Under the pieces are notes generated by a model, which ran no database searches, had not been told where the DNA came from, and was given only the letters and a program-made list of their open reading frames with translations. A DNA stretch of 37,899 nt from Candidatus Pacebacteria bacterium CG_4_10_14_3_um_filter_34_15 (GTDB taxonomy: Bacteria > Patescibacteriota > Microgenomatia > UBA1400 > PJMF01). The position numbers and the translations under genes are program-made. Shown piece by piece: positions 14,326-22,237 of this stretch (within the stretch, counting starts at the first letter, position 1; the number at the start of each line of letters is the position of its first letter). The stretch covers positions 1 through 37,899 of the forward strand of contig PFJN01000036.1 of assembly GCA_002783105.1 (NCBI GenBank), written 5' to 3'.

Positions 14326-15438
14326 ATGAGCGTAGTTCTTTTTATCATAATTCTATCTTTCTTGGTCATAATTCATGAACTTGGACATTATTTTGTTGCG
14401 TTGTGGTCAAAGGTTAAAGTTGAAGAGTTTGGCATCGGTTATCCTCCAAAAGCATTTAGACTTTTTAGATGGAAAGGCACTGATTTCACAGTAAACTGGA
14501 TTTCGTTTGGAGGTTTTGTAAAACTTCAGGGAGAAGAGGGAGTAAAAGGAGCATCAAAATTATCGGGCCAATTTTACCAAGCTCCAACGCTAAGGAAATT
14601 AATAATACTTTTAGCTGGCGCCTCTGTTAATTTTATTTTTGGAATTATTGCTTTTACAATTGTTTTTTCAAATATTGGAATTCCGGAAGTAATTTCTGAG
14701 GCCAGAATTGGTAAAATTAGCGTTGGCTCTCCTGCTAAGGAAGTTGGTATTGAGGCTAATACAAATATCATTGGTTTTCAAGCTCTAGATCAAGAAAAAG
14801 TACTTATATCGTCTCCCAATGACTTAGTGGGACAAATCTCAACGCACAAGGGTGAGACTGTTAAAATTTTTACGTCTGGCCATTGCGAAAATCTAACTTG
14901 CGAGAAGATTGAAAAAGAATATGAAGTATATTTAAGACCAGTCGACTCAACCCCCGAAGATCAGGGTTCGCTTGGAGTGGTTTTTGATCAAGTAATCTAT
15001 CGATTTTACCCACCTTTACAAATGCCATTTAAAAGTGTCGCCTTTGGAATAGAGCAGGCAATGTATTTAGGAGTTCAAATCGTTCAGGCATTTTCGCAGA
15101 TAGTACAGGACTTATTCCTACACGCAAAAGTAACTGGAGATGTCGCTGGGCCGGTTGGAATTATTCATCAAGCCAAAGAAATAGGGTTATTTGAGGAAGG
15201 ATTTCTAACAATTTTATCATTTGCAGGTATGTTATCCATAAACTTAGCTGTTATGAACGTGCTTCCATTTCCACCTTTAGATGGAGGAAGAGCTCTATTC
15301 GTAGTACTTGAATTGATATTCAAGAAAAAAAGGACTGAAAAGATTGAATATTACTTGAATTATGGCGGATATATTTTTTTATTAAGCTTAATAGTTATTA
15401 TTACTATTAAAGATGTTTTAAGAATTTTTGGAAAATAA
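14326..15438 (+). CDS. rseP: Site-2 intramembrane metalloprotease RseP
   Basis: A 370-residue protein. HELGH at residues 17-21 in the first membrane helix gives two zinc ligands and the catalytic glutamate. The NVLPFPPLDGGRALF motif in the third helix (about residues 313-327) supplies the third ligand. FGGFVKLQGE and a single PDZ-like domain (about 125-215) lie between. It cleaves membrane-spanning anti-sigma factors or signal peptides. Only one PDZ domain is present, as in Gram-positive RseP rather than the two of E. coli. There is no clear Shine-Dalgarno of its own; it probably depends on termination at frr 1 nt upstream. Confidence 0.95.
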   Translation: MSVVLFIIILSFLVIIHELGHYFVALWSKVKVEEFGIGYPPKAFRLFRWKGTDFTVNWISFGGFVKLQGEEGVKGASKLSGQFYQAPTLRKLIILLAGASVNFIFGIIAFTIVFSNIGIPEVISEARIGKISVGSPAKEVGIEANTNIIGFQALDQEKVLISSPNDLVGQISTHKGETVKIFTSGHCENLTCEKIEKEYEVYLRPVDSTPEDQGSLGVVFDQVIYRFYPPLQMPFKSVAFGIEQAMYLGVQIVQAFSQIVQDLFLHAKVTGDVAGPVGIIHQAKEIGLFEEGFLTILSFAGMLSINLAVMNVLPFPPLDGGRALFVVLELIFKKKRTEKIEYYLNYGGYIFLLSLIVIITIKDVLRIFGK

Positions 15439-15440
15439 TT

Positions 15441-15575
15441 ATGACAAAAAAAACTAAATCTACCACTTTTTCTGAATCTCAGGTAAGCTTATTACATAAG
15501 GACTTATTAAAAACATTAATTACTACTATAATAGTCTTTACTGTTTTGATTTTGATTTATTTGTACTCTAAATAG
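15441..15575 (+). CDS. Very small single-helix membrane protein
   Basis: A 44-codon frame starts 2 nt after rseP. The first 20 residues are polar and basic (MTKKTKSTTF...), then HKDLLKTLITT leads into one hydrophobic helix (about residues 25-42) ending in LYSK. The close spacing, charge pattern and clean helix argue that it is real and co-expressed with rseP. No family is recognised. It could be a small partner or substrate of the intramembrane protease. Confidence 0.5.
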   Translation: MTKKTKSTTFSESQVSLLHKDLLKTLITTIIVFTVLILIYLYSK

Positions 15576-15644
15576 AAGCTAGTTTACTCGGTTGAATATT
15601 TGAACTATACTCAGCTTTCTATACTTGAAAGGAAATTGAATAAT

Positions 15645-16865
15645 ATGAAATTTACAAGCAAAAAAATACTAATAATGACCCTGATGATTTATGTTTTGTC
15701 ATCGGTGCTTTCTTATTCCACATTTTCATATTTTTTAGGTTCGAGCGATGGCAATAAAATGACCGACAACGCAGTATTAAATGAAGACGGTACTCCAGCA
15801 AATAAAGTAGATACCTTGCTTACAGCTTTACTGGAAATAGATCCATCGGAAGCAAAAACAGAAGCTTGTCCTTTAAATGGAAAATTATTTACAAAACAAG
15901 AGAAAGATGCCTGGGAAATGAAGCGTCCTTTAGCAATCATGATCGAGAATTCTGTAGATGCTAGACCTCAATCCGGATTGGGAGATGCAGATATTGTTTT
16001 TGAAGCTATGGCAGAAGGTGGCGTAACAAGATTTATGGGTCTTTTTTATTGTGGTGTTCAAAGATATAACACTATTATTGCCCCAGTTAGATCAGCAAGA
16101 ACATATTTTGTTGAATACGCATCAGGATTTAATTATCCTCTATATGTTCATGTGGGTGGTGCAAATATACCTGGACCAGCTAACGCACTTGGTCAAATTG
16201 CAGACTATGGTTGGTCACTGGAGAATGATCTAAATCAATTTTCGATTGGTTTTCCAACTTTTGTAAGAAATAATGATAGGTTAGATAGAGAAGTTGCAAC
16301 TGAGCACACAATGCAGGCAACAACTGAAGATTTATGGAGGGTGGCTGCAAAAAGAGACTGGACAAATATTGCCCCAAAAAGAAAGTATGGTAGAACAACA
16401 ATAGGTGGAGACGATTGGAAAGATACCTACAAGAGTTGGTCATTTCAAGATGAGGCTGGTGTAATTGGTGCTACAACAAACATTAAATATGAATTTTGGA
16501 ATGGGTTTAGTGATTTTGGTGTCGAGTGGCAATATGATAAAGATTCAAACTCATACAATCGTCTCATGGCAGGTGCACCTCATATTGATTTAAATATTGA
16601 AGAACAAATCAAAGCATCTAATGTTATAGTACTATTAACAGCCGAGAAGGGTCCTATAGATGAGCTTAGGCACATGCTTTATACAACTATAGGCAAAGGA
16701 AATGCTCTAATCTTTAAAAATGGTGATGCTATTAAGGCTACATGGTCTAAAGCAACAAGAGAATCTGAACTAAAATTCTTTGATCGTAAGGGCGACGAGA
16801 TTGAGTTCGCTCGCGGGCTTACATGGATCTCAGTAGTCGACTTATCAACCAAAGTGACTTACTAA
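15645..16865 (+). CDS. DUF3048 secreted protein (YerB-like)
   Basis: From the ATG at 15645 the protein has 406 residues; an in-frame TTG at 15600 is less likely because AAAGGAAA precedes 15645 at good spacing. A signal or anchor helix (about residues 8-30) comes first. The DUF3048 domain then shows RPLAIMIENSVDARPQSGL, DADIVFEAMAEGGVTRFMGLF, the PVRSARTYFVEYA box and a VHVGGAN motif. The C-terminal half, with GNALIFKNGDAIKATWSK, matches the second domain of this family. YerB-like proteins are extracytoplasmic and of unknown function. The next gene begins 3 nt after the stop. Confidence 0.88.
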   Translation: MKFTSKKILIMTLMIYVLSSVLSYSTFSYFLGSSDGNKMTDNAVLNEDGTPANKVDTLLTALLEIDPSEAKTEACPLNGKLFTKQEKDAWEMKRPLAIMIENSVDARPQSGLGDADIVFEAMAEGGVTRFMGLFYCGVQRYNTIIAPVRSARTYFVEYASGFNYPLYVHVGGANIPGPANALGQIADYGWSLENDLNQFSIGFPTFVRNNDRLDREVATEHTMQATTEDLWRVAAKRDWTNIAPKRKYGRTTIGGDDWKDTYKSWSFQDEAGVIGATTNIKYEFWNGFSDFGVEWQYDKDSNSYNRLMAGAPHIDLNIEEQIKASNVIVLLTAEKGPIDELRHMLYTTIGKGNALIFKNGDAIKATWSKATRESELKFFDRKGDEIEFARGLTWISVVDLSTKVTY

Positions 16866-16868
16866 AAT

Positions 16869-17468
16869 ATGAACAACTTGCAAGATTTCATGATTTCTAA
16901 AGTTAGAGTTGAGATGATGGAGTTGTTCTATACTCATATTGAAGAAATGTATTATGTTCGTGAAATTACCCGTGAAGTTAAAGAAGAGATTAATGCTGTA
17001 AGAAGAGAGCTAGACAGAATGTTGGCTGCAGGAATTCTAAAAAGCGAACAAAGAGGTAACAGGCTTTATTATTTTTTGAACAAAAAGTACCCATATTTTC
17101 AAGAAATTCATCAAATGGTGGTAAAAAGCACCGGCTTAGGAAAAAAACTCCGAAAACTAAGAAGAAAATTAGGATCTGTGAGTTTCGTGATGTTTTCAGG
17201 CAGATTTGTCAGAGGTTTGATCCCCCGTCAGGGAGAGATTGATATGCTTGTGATTGGTGATGTAGTTCTTCCAGAACTTGAACTGATTGTCAAATATGAA
17301 GAAAAAAACCTTGGTAGAGAAATTAATTACGCCATTTTTTCTGATGATGAGTTTGAATTTAGAAAAACCAGAAGAGATCCATTTGTGATGGATGTTTTAT
17401 ATGGTAGCAGAATCATGGTCGTAGGAAACGAAGACGATTTTGTAGAGCGAAACTTGCCTGGAGTATAA
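16869..17468 (+). CDS. Winged-helix regulator fused to nucleotidyltransferase-like domain
   Basis: A 199-residue protein. Residues 1-75 form an ArsR-like winged helix (KVRVEMMELFYTHIEEMYYVREITREV, then LDRMLAAGILKSEQRGNRLYYFLN). Residues 100-190 resemble a minimal nucleotidyltransferase fold with the GRFVRG and GEIDMLVIGD strand-loop motifs and YAIFSDDEF. The usual second catalytic aspartate of active enzymes is not obvious; only EID is clear. This fusion is common in CPR and archaea. It abuts secD without a gap, so it may control or be co-expressed with the Sec export genes. The DNA target is unknown. Confidence 0.75.
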   Translation: MNNLQDFMISKVRVEMMELFYTHIEEMYYVREITREVKEEINAVRRELDRMLAAGILKSEQRGNRLYYFLNKKYPYFQEIHQMVVKSTGLGKKLRKLRRKLGSVSFVMFSGRFVRGLIPRQGEIDMLVIGDVVLPELELIVKYEEKNLGREINYAIFSDDEFEFRKTRRDPFVMDVLYGSRIMVVGNEDDFVERNLPGV

Positions 17469-18863
17469 ATGAAAAATCCAGTTAAAGTTTTTATTTTTAT
17501 TATTTTTTTAACTTTTTTGGCTGGTTTTGTGGCGTTGCCAGAAAGTTGGCCAGTTTCTCTGAATGTTTTTGGAAGAAATTTATCATTTAATTTGAGTGCT
17601 CCCATAATTGATTTTAATTTTTTTGGCAAACAATATTATAAAAAATTTGAACTTAAAAAAGGTTTAGATGTTCAAGGAGGAATTCAAGTGGTTCTTCAGG
17701 CTGATATGTCTCAAATTGAGGAGGCTGACAGAGTAACAGCACTTGAATCTGCTAAAGAAATAATTTTAAGAAGAGTCGATTTATATGGCTTAGCTGAGCC
17801 TGTGGTAAAAACTTTAATTACTGAAAATGATTACAGAATAGTTGTGGAGTTGCCTGGGCTTAACGATCCTCAGCAAGCATTAGAGTTGGTTGGTCAGACT
17901 GCATTATTAGAATTTCAATTGGTAAGATATATCGAGGTGCCTGCTCTAGTTGAGCCAAACTTTGAAGTTGCATCTGATGAAGCTCAGCCACAAACAGTTT
18001 CTTCAGTAACGCTTGAACCAACTGGTCTGTCTGGAAGTCAACTCAAGCGATCGAATATGCAATTCGATCAAACTACCGGAGAGCCAACGGTTTTGCTTCA
18101 ATTTAATGATGAAGGCAGAGAATTATTTGCAAATTTAACAACTGAAAATACTGGAGAGTCACTGGCAATTGTGATTGATAAGCAGGTTTTAATGGCACCG
18201 GTGATTCAATCCCCTATCATAAATGGTCAGGCCACGATTACTGGTAAATTTTCATTGGAAGAAGCGCAAAAATTAAGTATTCAACTTAATGCTGGGGCTT
18301 TACCTGTGCCAATCACTGTTCTAGAGCAAAGGAATATTGATGCTACCTTGGGTGCAGAATCTATTCAAAAAAGCACCTTTGCTGGCTTAGTCGGAATCGC
18401 TTTGGTTATGTTATTCATGATTATTTATTATGGTGTTAAAGGTTTTTTAGCTAGTATTGCACTAATTATCTATGCAATTTTAACCTTGGCAACATACAAG
18501 ATCATTGGTGTAACTATGACACTTCCTGGAGTCGCAGGTCTGCTGTTGTCCGTTGGTATGGCTGTGGACTCAAATATTTTGATTTTTGAAAGAATGAAGG
18601 AAGAACTTAGATTAGAGAAACCATTTGCAGTAGCTTTAGAATTAGGATTTGGAAGGGCTTGGGATAGTATCAAAGATGCCAACTTAGCTACAATTATTAC
18701 AGCTCTGATTTTAATTAACCCGATGGATCTATCTTTTTTAAATAGTGGCGGAATGGTCAGAGGTTTTGGAATCACTCTTCTAATTGGTGTGCTTCTATCA
18801 CTTTTTACGGGCGTTGTTGTGACTCGAACTTTAATGAGATTATTTCTCAAAGGAGCAAAGTAA
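17469..18863 (+). CDS. secD: Protein translocase subunit SecD
   Basis: A 464-residue protein with an N-terminal helix, the periplasmic-type P1 head region (LKKGLDVQGGIQVVLQADM; LRRVDLYGLAEPVVKT; VELPGLNDPQQALELVG) and a C-terminal block of membrane helices with the conserved GMAVDSNILIFERMKEEL. It works with SecF to drive proteins through SecYEG using the proton gradient. It is shorter than E. coli SecD (615), as in many Gram-positive and CPR forms. Its stop overlaps the secF start by one base (TAATG). Confidence 0.97.
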   Translation: MKNPVKVFIFIIFLTFLAGFVALPESWPVSLNVFGRNLSFNLSAPIIDFNFFGKQYYKKFELKKGLDVQGGIQVVLQADMSQIEEADRVTALESAKEIILRRVDLYGLAEPVVKTLITENDYRIVVELPGLNDPQQALELVGQTALLEFQLVRYIEVPALVEPNFEVASDEAQPQTVSSVTLEPTGLSGSQLKRSNMQFDQTTGEPTVLLQFNDEGRELFANLTTENTGESLAIVIDKQVLMAPVIQSPIINGQATITGKFSLEEAQKLSIQLNAGALPVPITVLEQRNIDATLGAESIQKSTFAGLVGIALVMLFMIIYYGVKGFLASIALIIYAILTLATYKIIGVTMTLPGVAGLLLSVGMAVDSNILIFERMKEELRLEKPFAVALELGFGRAWDSIKDANLATIITALILINPMDLSFLNSGGMVRGFGITLLIGVLLSLFTGVVVTRTLMRLFLKGAK

Positions 18864-19750
18864 TGAACTTAATGAGATATAGAAAACTATTTTTTGCAAT
18901 TTCGTTGTTTTTTTTAATCCCAGGCTTTGTTTCTTTAATGTTAGTCGGGCTTAAACCTTCAATTGACTTTGTTGGTGGCTCGCAATTAGAAGTTAGGATC
19001 AATGATGAAACCGCTAGCGTGACAGAAATATCCAGCGTTTTATCAGAATTATTTAAAATTGATAACGTAAAATCTGCAGATGATCATAAATATGTGATTA
19101 GTGGCGAAAATATAAATAACGAAATCAAACAACAAGGTTTACTAAAACTTCGAGAAAAATATCAAGAGGTAACTGAACTAAAATTTGAGACAGTAGGTGC
19201 AATTCTAAGTAAAGAACTCTTATCAAAAACACTTACGGCGTTATTTTTGGTTGCAACAATTATTGCAATTTACGTATGGAAGCAATTTGATGAATTAAAG
19301 TATGGGGTATGCGCAATCTTAGCGATGCTTCATGACTCGATAATCTTATTGGGAACTTTTAGTATTTTGGGCTATTTCTTTGGGGTTCAGGTAGACGTTT
19401 TATTTGTGACTGCTCTGCTTACAACTCTTTCATTTTCAGTTCACGACACCATAGTTGTTTATGATCGTATTAGAGAACTCAAGCGAAAAAGACGAGCAGT
19501 TGATTATACTGAGATAGTAAATATGTCAGTAACTGAGACGCTTAGTAGATCTATTAATAACTCTATTACTATTATCTTAATGTTATTTTCTTTGGCGTTA
19601 TTAGGAGGCGATAGTATTAAGTGGTTTGCGGTTACTTTGCTTGTAGGAGCTGTAACAGGAACATATTCATCTACTTTTACAGCAGCGCCGTTGTTATTGC
19701 TTTGGGATGAAATAAAGTTAAAAAGAAGTAATCTCAAGAAGCGGAAGTAA
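18863..19750 (+). CDS. secF: Protein translocase subunit SecF
   Basis: A 295-residue protein. The N-terminal helix is followed by the SecF signature LKPSIDFVGGSQLEVR, a small external domain, and five C-terminal helices carrying SFSVHDTIVVYDRIRE and the SRSINNSIT motif. Normal length for SecF (about 300). It starts within the secD stop codon, so the two are made together. Its last 17 nt overlap the convergent CCA-type gene. Confidence 0.96.
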   Translation: MNLMRYRKLFFAISLFFLIPGFVSLMLVGLKPSIDFVGGSQLEVRINDETASVTEISSVLSELFKIDNVKSADDHKYVISGENINNEIKQQGLLKLREKYQEVTELKFETVGAILSKELLSKTLTALFLVATIIAIYVWKQFDELKYGVCAILAMLHDSIILLGTFSILGYFFGVQVDVLFVTALLTTLSFSVHDTIVVYDRIRELKRKRRAVDYTEIVNMSVTETLSRSINNSITIILMLFSLALLGGDSIKWFAVTLLVGAVTGTYSSTFTAAPLLLLWDEIKLKRSNLKKRK

Positions 19751-21377
19751 AATTTTTGGCAATTTCCAATAACTGCTCTTTGGTATTTAGTTCTGGATTG
19801 TCTAAGACTTTTTCAAATAAATCATTTAAAATTTCACCAATTATTTTGCCAGGGTTTAAATTTAATTCTTTCATTAAATCATTGCCATCAATTTTTAAAT
19901 CTCTGACAGAAAATGGCTGATGAAGCTGTTCGATCATTCTCTGTTTCATTTCTTCAAGTCGCCAACTTGTTTTTCTAGCACCACTTCCAAGTCTGTCTGC
20001 TTCTCTAACGTCTAAGATATCATTGATATTTTCCAGTCCTACTTTCTTCATAAATCTTCTGATAGACGCGTCACTGTTCTCTGGTTGGTAATGAAACATG
20101 TGGTATCTCACCAGAATAAAAATTCTTTCGATTTCTTCACTAGAGAGTCTTAATCTTTTAGCAATATTCTTTGCCATTCTAGAACCAATAATTTCGTGAT
20201 TATAAAAAGTCGGTTTGCCATCTATAATTTTAAGAGTGCGAGGTTTAGCAATATCGTGTAGCAAGGTAGCAAGCCGAATAATTGGATCTTTAGAAGGACA
20301 TTCATTTAGAGCGTCTAAACTATGAGTCCAAACATCTGCAAAGTGGTGACCTCCCTGCATAACCATTTTTCCTTCTAAAAGCTCAGGAATAATGATTTTT
20401 AATAATCCAGTTTTATCTAGAATTTCAATTGCTTCCTTGGGATAATCACTTTTAATCATCTTTAAAAACTCATCTCTAATTCTTTCCCAACTTATATGTT
20501 CAATCAGATTAGCATTTTTGAGTATCGCCGCGTATGTTTTTTCATCAATTTGCATGTTTAGTTGCACAGAAAATCTGACTGCTCGTAGTAATCTGAGAGC
20601 GTCTTCATTAAATCTTTTGTTGGGATCGCCAACAGTTTTGATAATTTGATATTTAAGATCATTAATACCGCCATAAAGATCGATAATTTCAAAATTATTT
20701 GAGTCTACCTTCATAAGTTCATTAGTTTTAGAAAAATCTAGAGTTGCTAGAAATTTTGTTGAAAACTTTATCGCCATTGAATTGATAGTAAAGTCGCGTC
20801 TACCAAGATCACTTTCTAGGGTTTCGCCCCAAACTACATCCTCAGGTTTTCTGTGGTTTTTATATTCACCATCAGATCTAAAAGTGGTAATTTCAAAAAC
20901 TTCTTCTTTTGGATCGGTGGTTTTTTTAACAGAGCCTTGTTTTTCAGCAATTTTAACTTTTTCAGAATCCATCAGAGATGAGTGAATTTTGGTTGCTTCG
21001 TTAAGATTTATAGTTTTATCATTGGTTGCAGGACTCGCTTCAAAGTTTGGCTCAGTTTTTTCTGATTCAGTTCCTTTAGTCTCATCATCTTTTACTAAAA
21101 TCCCCATTTGTTCTTGTAGATGAGTTTTAGTGACGCTAATTGTTCCAAACTCATTTTCATAAAAATTTTCTGGAAAAATCTTTTGAATTTCTTCTGGTTT
21201 TGCAGACGTTGCGAAGTCATAATCTGATGCAGTTAGGTTATATGCCTTACTATCAGCATCGACTAAAGTATCGCGAACCGCTCCACCAACAATGTAGGCT
21301 TCAAAACCACTCTCTTGTAGTTTGTTAAGGATAAAAAGTGGCTCTGGAGGTATTTTTATGATTGGGGTGTTTTTCAT
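19734..21377 (-). CDS. cca: CCA tRNA nucleotidyltransferase / poly(A) polymerase family
   Basis: A 547-residue enzyme. IVGGAVRDTLV (residues 29-39) and SDYDFATSA (51-59) form the class II nucleotidyltransferase active site with paired aspartates. VFEITTFRSDGEY, WGETLESDLGRRDFTINSMAI and the RRDFT box follow, then the neck with FNEDALRLLRAVRF and an HD domain (LATLLHDIAKPRT). A CCA-adding role fits because neither tRNA gene here encodes CCA. Residues about 92-160 are an acidic, lysine- and threonine-rich insert within the head domain that ordinary enzymes lack. Poly(A) polymerase activity cannot be excluded by sequence. Confidence 0.92.
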   Translation of the reverse strand: MKNTPIIKIPPEPLFILNKLQESGFEAYIVGGAVRDTLVDADSKAYNLTASDYDFATSAKPEEIQKIFPENFYENEFGTISVTKTHLQEQMGILVKDDETKGTESEKTEPNFEASPATNDKTINLNEATKIHSSLMDSEKVKIAEKQGSVKKTTDPKEEVFEITTFRSDGEYKNHRKPEDVVWGETLESDLGRRDFTINSMAIKFSTKFLATLDFSKTNELMKVDSNNFEIIDLYGGINDLKYQIIKTVGDPNKRFNEDALRLLRAVRFSVQLNMQIDEKTYAAILKNANLIEHISWERIRDEFLKMIKSDYPKEAIEILDKTGLLKIIIPELLEGKMVMQGGHHFADVWTHSLDALNECPSKDPIIRLATLLHDIAKPRTLKIIDGKPTFYNHEIIGSRMAKNIAKRLRLSSEEIERIFILVRYHMFHYQPENSDASIRRFMKKVGLENINDILDVREADRLGSGARKTSWRLEEMKQRMIEQLHQPFSVRDLKIDGNDLMKELNLNPGKIIGEILNDLFEKVLDNPELNTKEQLLEIAKNFTSAS

Positions 21378-21393
21378 TTAAACTTATTTTTAA

Positions 21394-21422
21394 TTGACTA
21401 TCTGTTGTTTACAATATATAAT
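21394..21422 (+). promoter_or_regulatory. Near-consensus promoter of a putative small RNA
   Basis: TTGACT (21394-21399), exactly 17 bp, then a perfect TATAAT (21417-21422). The predicted start is near 21429. No ORF follows on this strand before the terminator. Confidence 0.75.
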
Positions 21423-21428
21423 ATCTTT

Positions 21429-21500
21429 AATCAACCGTCACACTTCGGTGAGATGGTTTACCGTTCGAGAGCTCCACTTAGGTGTAGCTCTCATTTTTTT
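21429..21500 (+). ncRNA. Putative small RNA of about 72 nt
   Basis: The stretch lies between a near-consensus promoter and a strong intrinsic terminator and contains no ORF. Its 5' part can fold with AACC (21433-21436) and GGTT (21455-21458) around an inner CAC/GTG stem that contains ACTTCG. The 3' part is the terminator hairpin. It sits between the divergent cca-type gene and the end of the minus-strand NYN gene, so its T-run lies over that gene's stop codon. I do not recognise the family; it does not match 6S RNA, tmRNA, RNase P RNA or SRP RNA by size or motif. Confidence 0.6.
21467..21500 (+). terminator. Intrinsic terminator of the putative small RNA
   Basis: GAGAGCT (21467-21473) pairs with AGCTCTC (21486-21492), extended by CAC/GTG across one mismatch, and is followed after one base by seven T residues (21494-21500). 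Confidence 0.85.
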
Positions 21501-22109
21501 ACTTTGTCTTTAATATTTAATATATTAGACAAATAATATCTGTTAACTCTTTCTAATTGCTTCAATCTTATAGATAAATAGTTATTATATTTTGTGAATG
21601 GTGTAGCAAATACGGTAATATAGGCATATTTGTTTTTTCTCAACATATTCTCAATCATTTCTGAAAAATCACCATCGCAAGAAAAAATAATAATATGAAA
21701 TGGTTTTTCTACATTTAACAAATCGCCTAATAATTCACTGCATAAATATACGTCAACATTTGATTTAAGTGTTTTTGATTTTTTTAAAATCTCAACTTTG
21801 TTTTTCTTATCACAACCTGAACATTTAAATGATCTATACTTAGCATAGTTAGAATATGATTTTCTTACAAGAGTATGCATCTCATAGCCAGTTTTTTTCT
21901 AGAATTTTAAATTGTTCTAAAGTTCTTGTATCTTTGTTATCTGCTCCTTCAAAATACTTCACGGTTTTAAGTTTTTTGTATGTTATTCTCAGATATTTAT
22001 ACAGTTTGATAAAATCTAATTTTATTCCTGTAGATTTAAGTGCATTTTTGATGTTGCTAGAGTCTAAGTACACGTAAGTATCAAGGTTTTTTAAAATTAT
22101 TTTTTTCAT
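21491..22109 (-). pseudogene. NYN/PIN-type domain protein split by a frameshift
   Basis: Two adjacent frames form one protein. The N-terminal part (22109-21882) starts MKKIILKNLDTYVYLDSSNIKNALK, with the early aspartate and the SNI/DxxN box of NYN ribonucleases, and stops at 21882. The C-terminal part (frame ending at 21491) has SNVDVYLCSELLGDLLN and IIIFSCDGDFSEMIE, the later acidic residues of that fold. Between them the text reads GAAAAAAAC (A7 at 21898-21892). Removing one A restores LEKKTGYEMHT and joins the frames. So this is a recent frameshift, a sequencing or assembly error in the homopolymer, or a programmed shift. Part two also has a lone C-x2-C pair. The start at 22109 was chosen as the first ATG. 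Confidence 0.7.
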
Positions 22110-22204
22110 AGATAAATTATTAAGATGATTTGATTTTATCAAGTGGGAAGAAGTAAGGCAAATCTAATGTTTTTTTCAAAAGAAGAAAATAATAGTTTCT
22201 CTAC

Positions 22205-22231
22205 TTGGATCGCAAAATTTTATAGTATAGT
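22205..22231 (+). promoter_or_regulatory. Putative recJ promoter, leaderless type
   Basis: Two overlapping TATAGT boxes (22221-22226 and 22226-22231) precede the recJ ATG; the second ends exactly 6 nt before it. TTGGAT at 22205-22210 is a possible -35, though its spacing (15 bp) is short. No Shine-Dalgarno is visible. Confidence 0.4.
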
Positions 22232-22237
22232 ACCTGT

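Noticed and set aside
19504-19737. Minus-strand ORF inside secF
   Set aside because: It is an antisense shadow of the conserved membrane helices of SecF.
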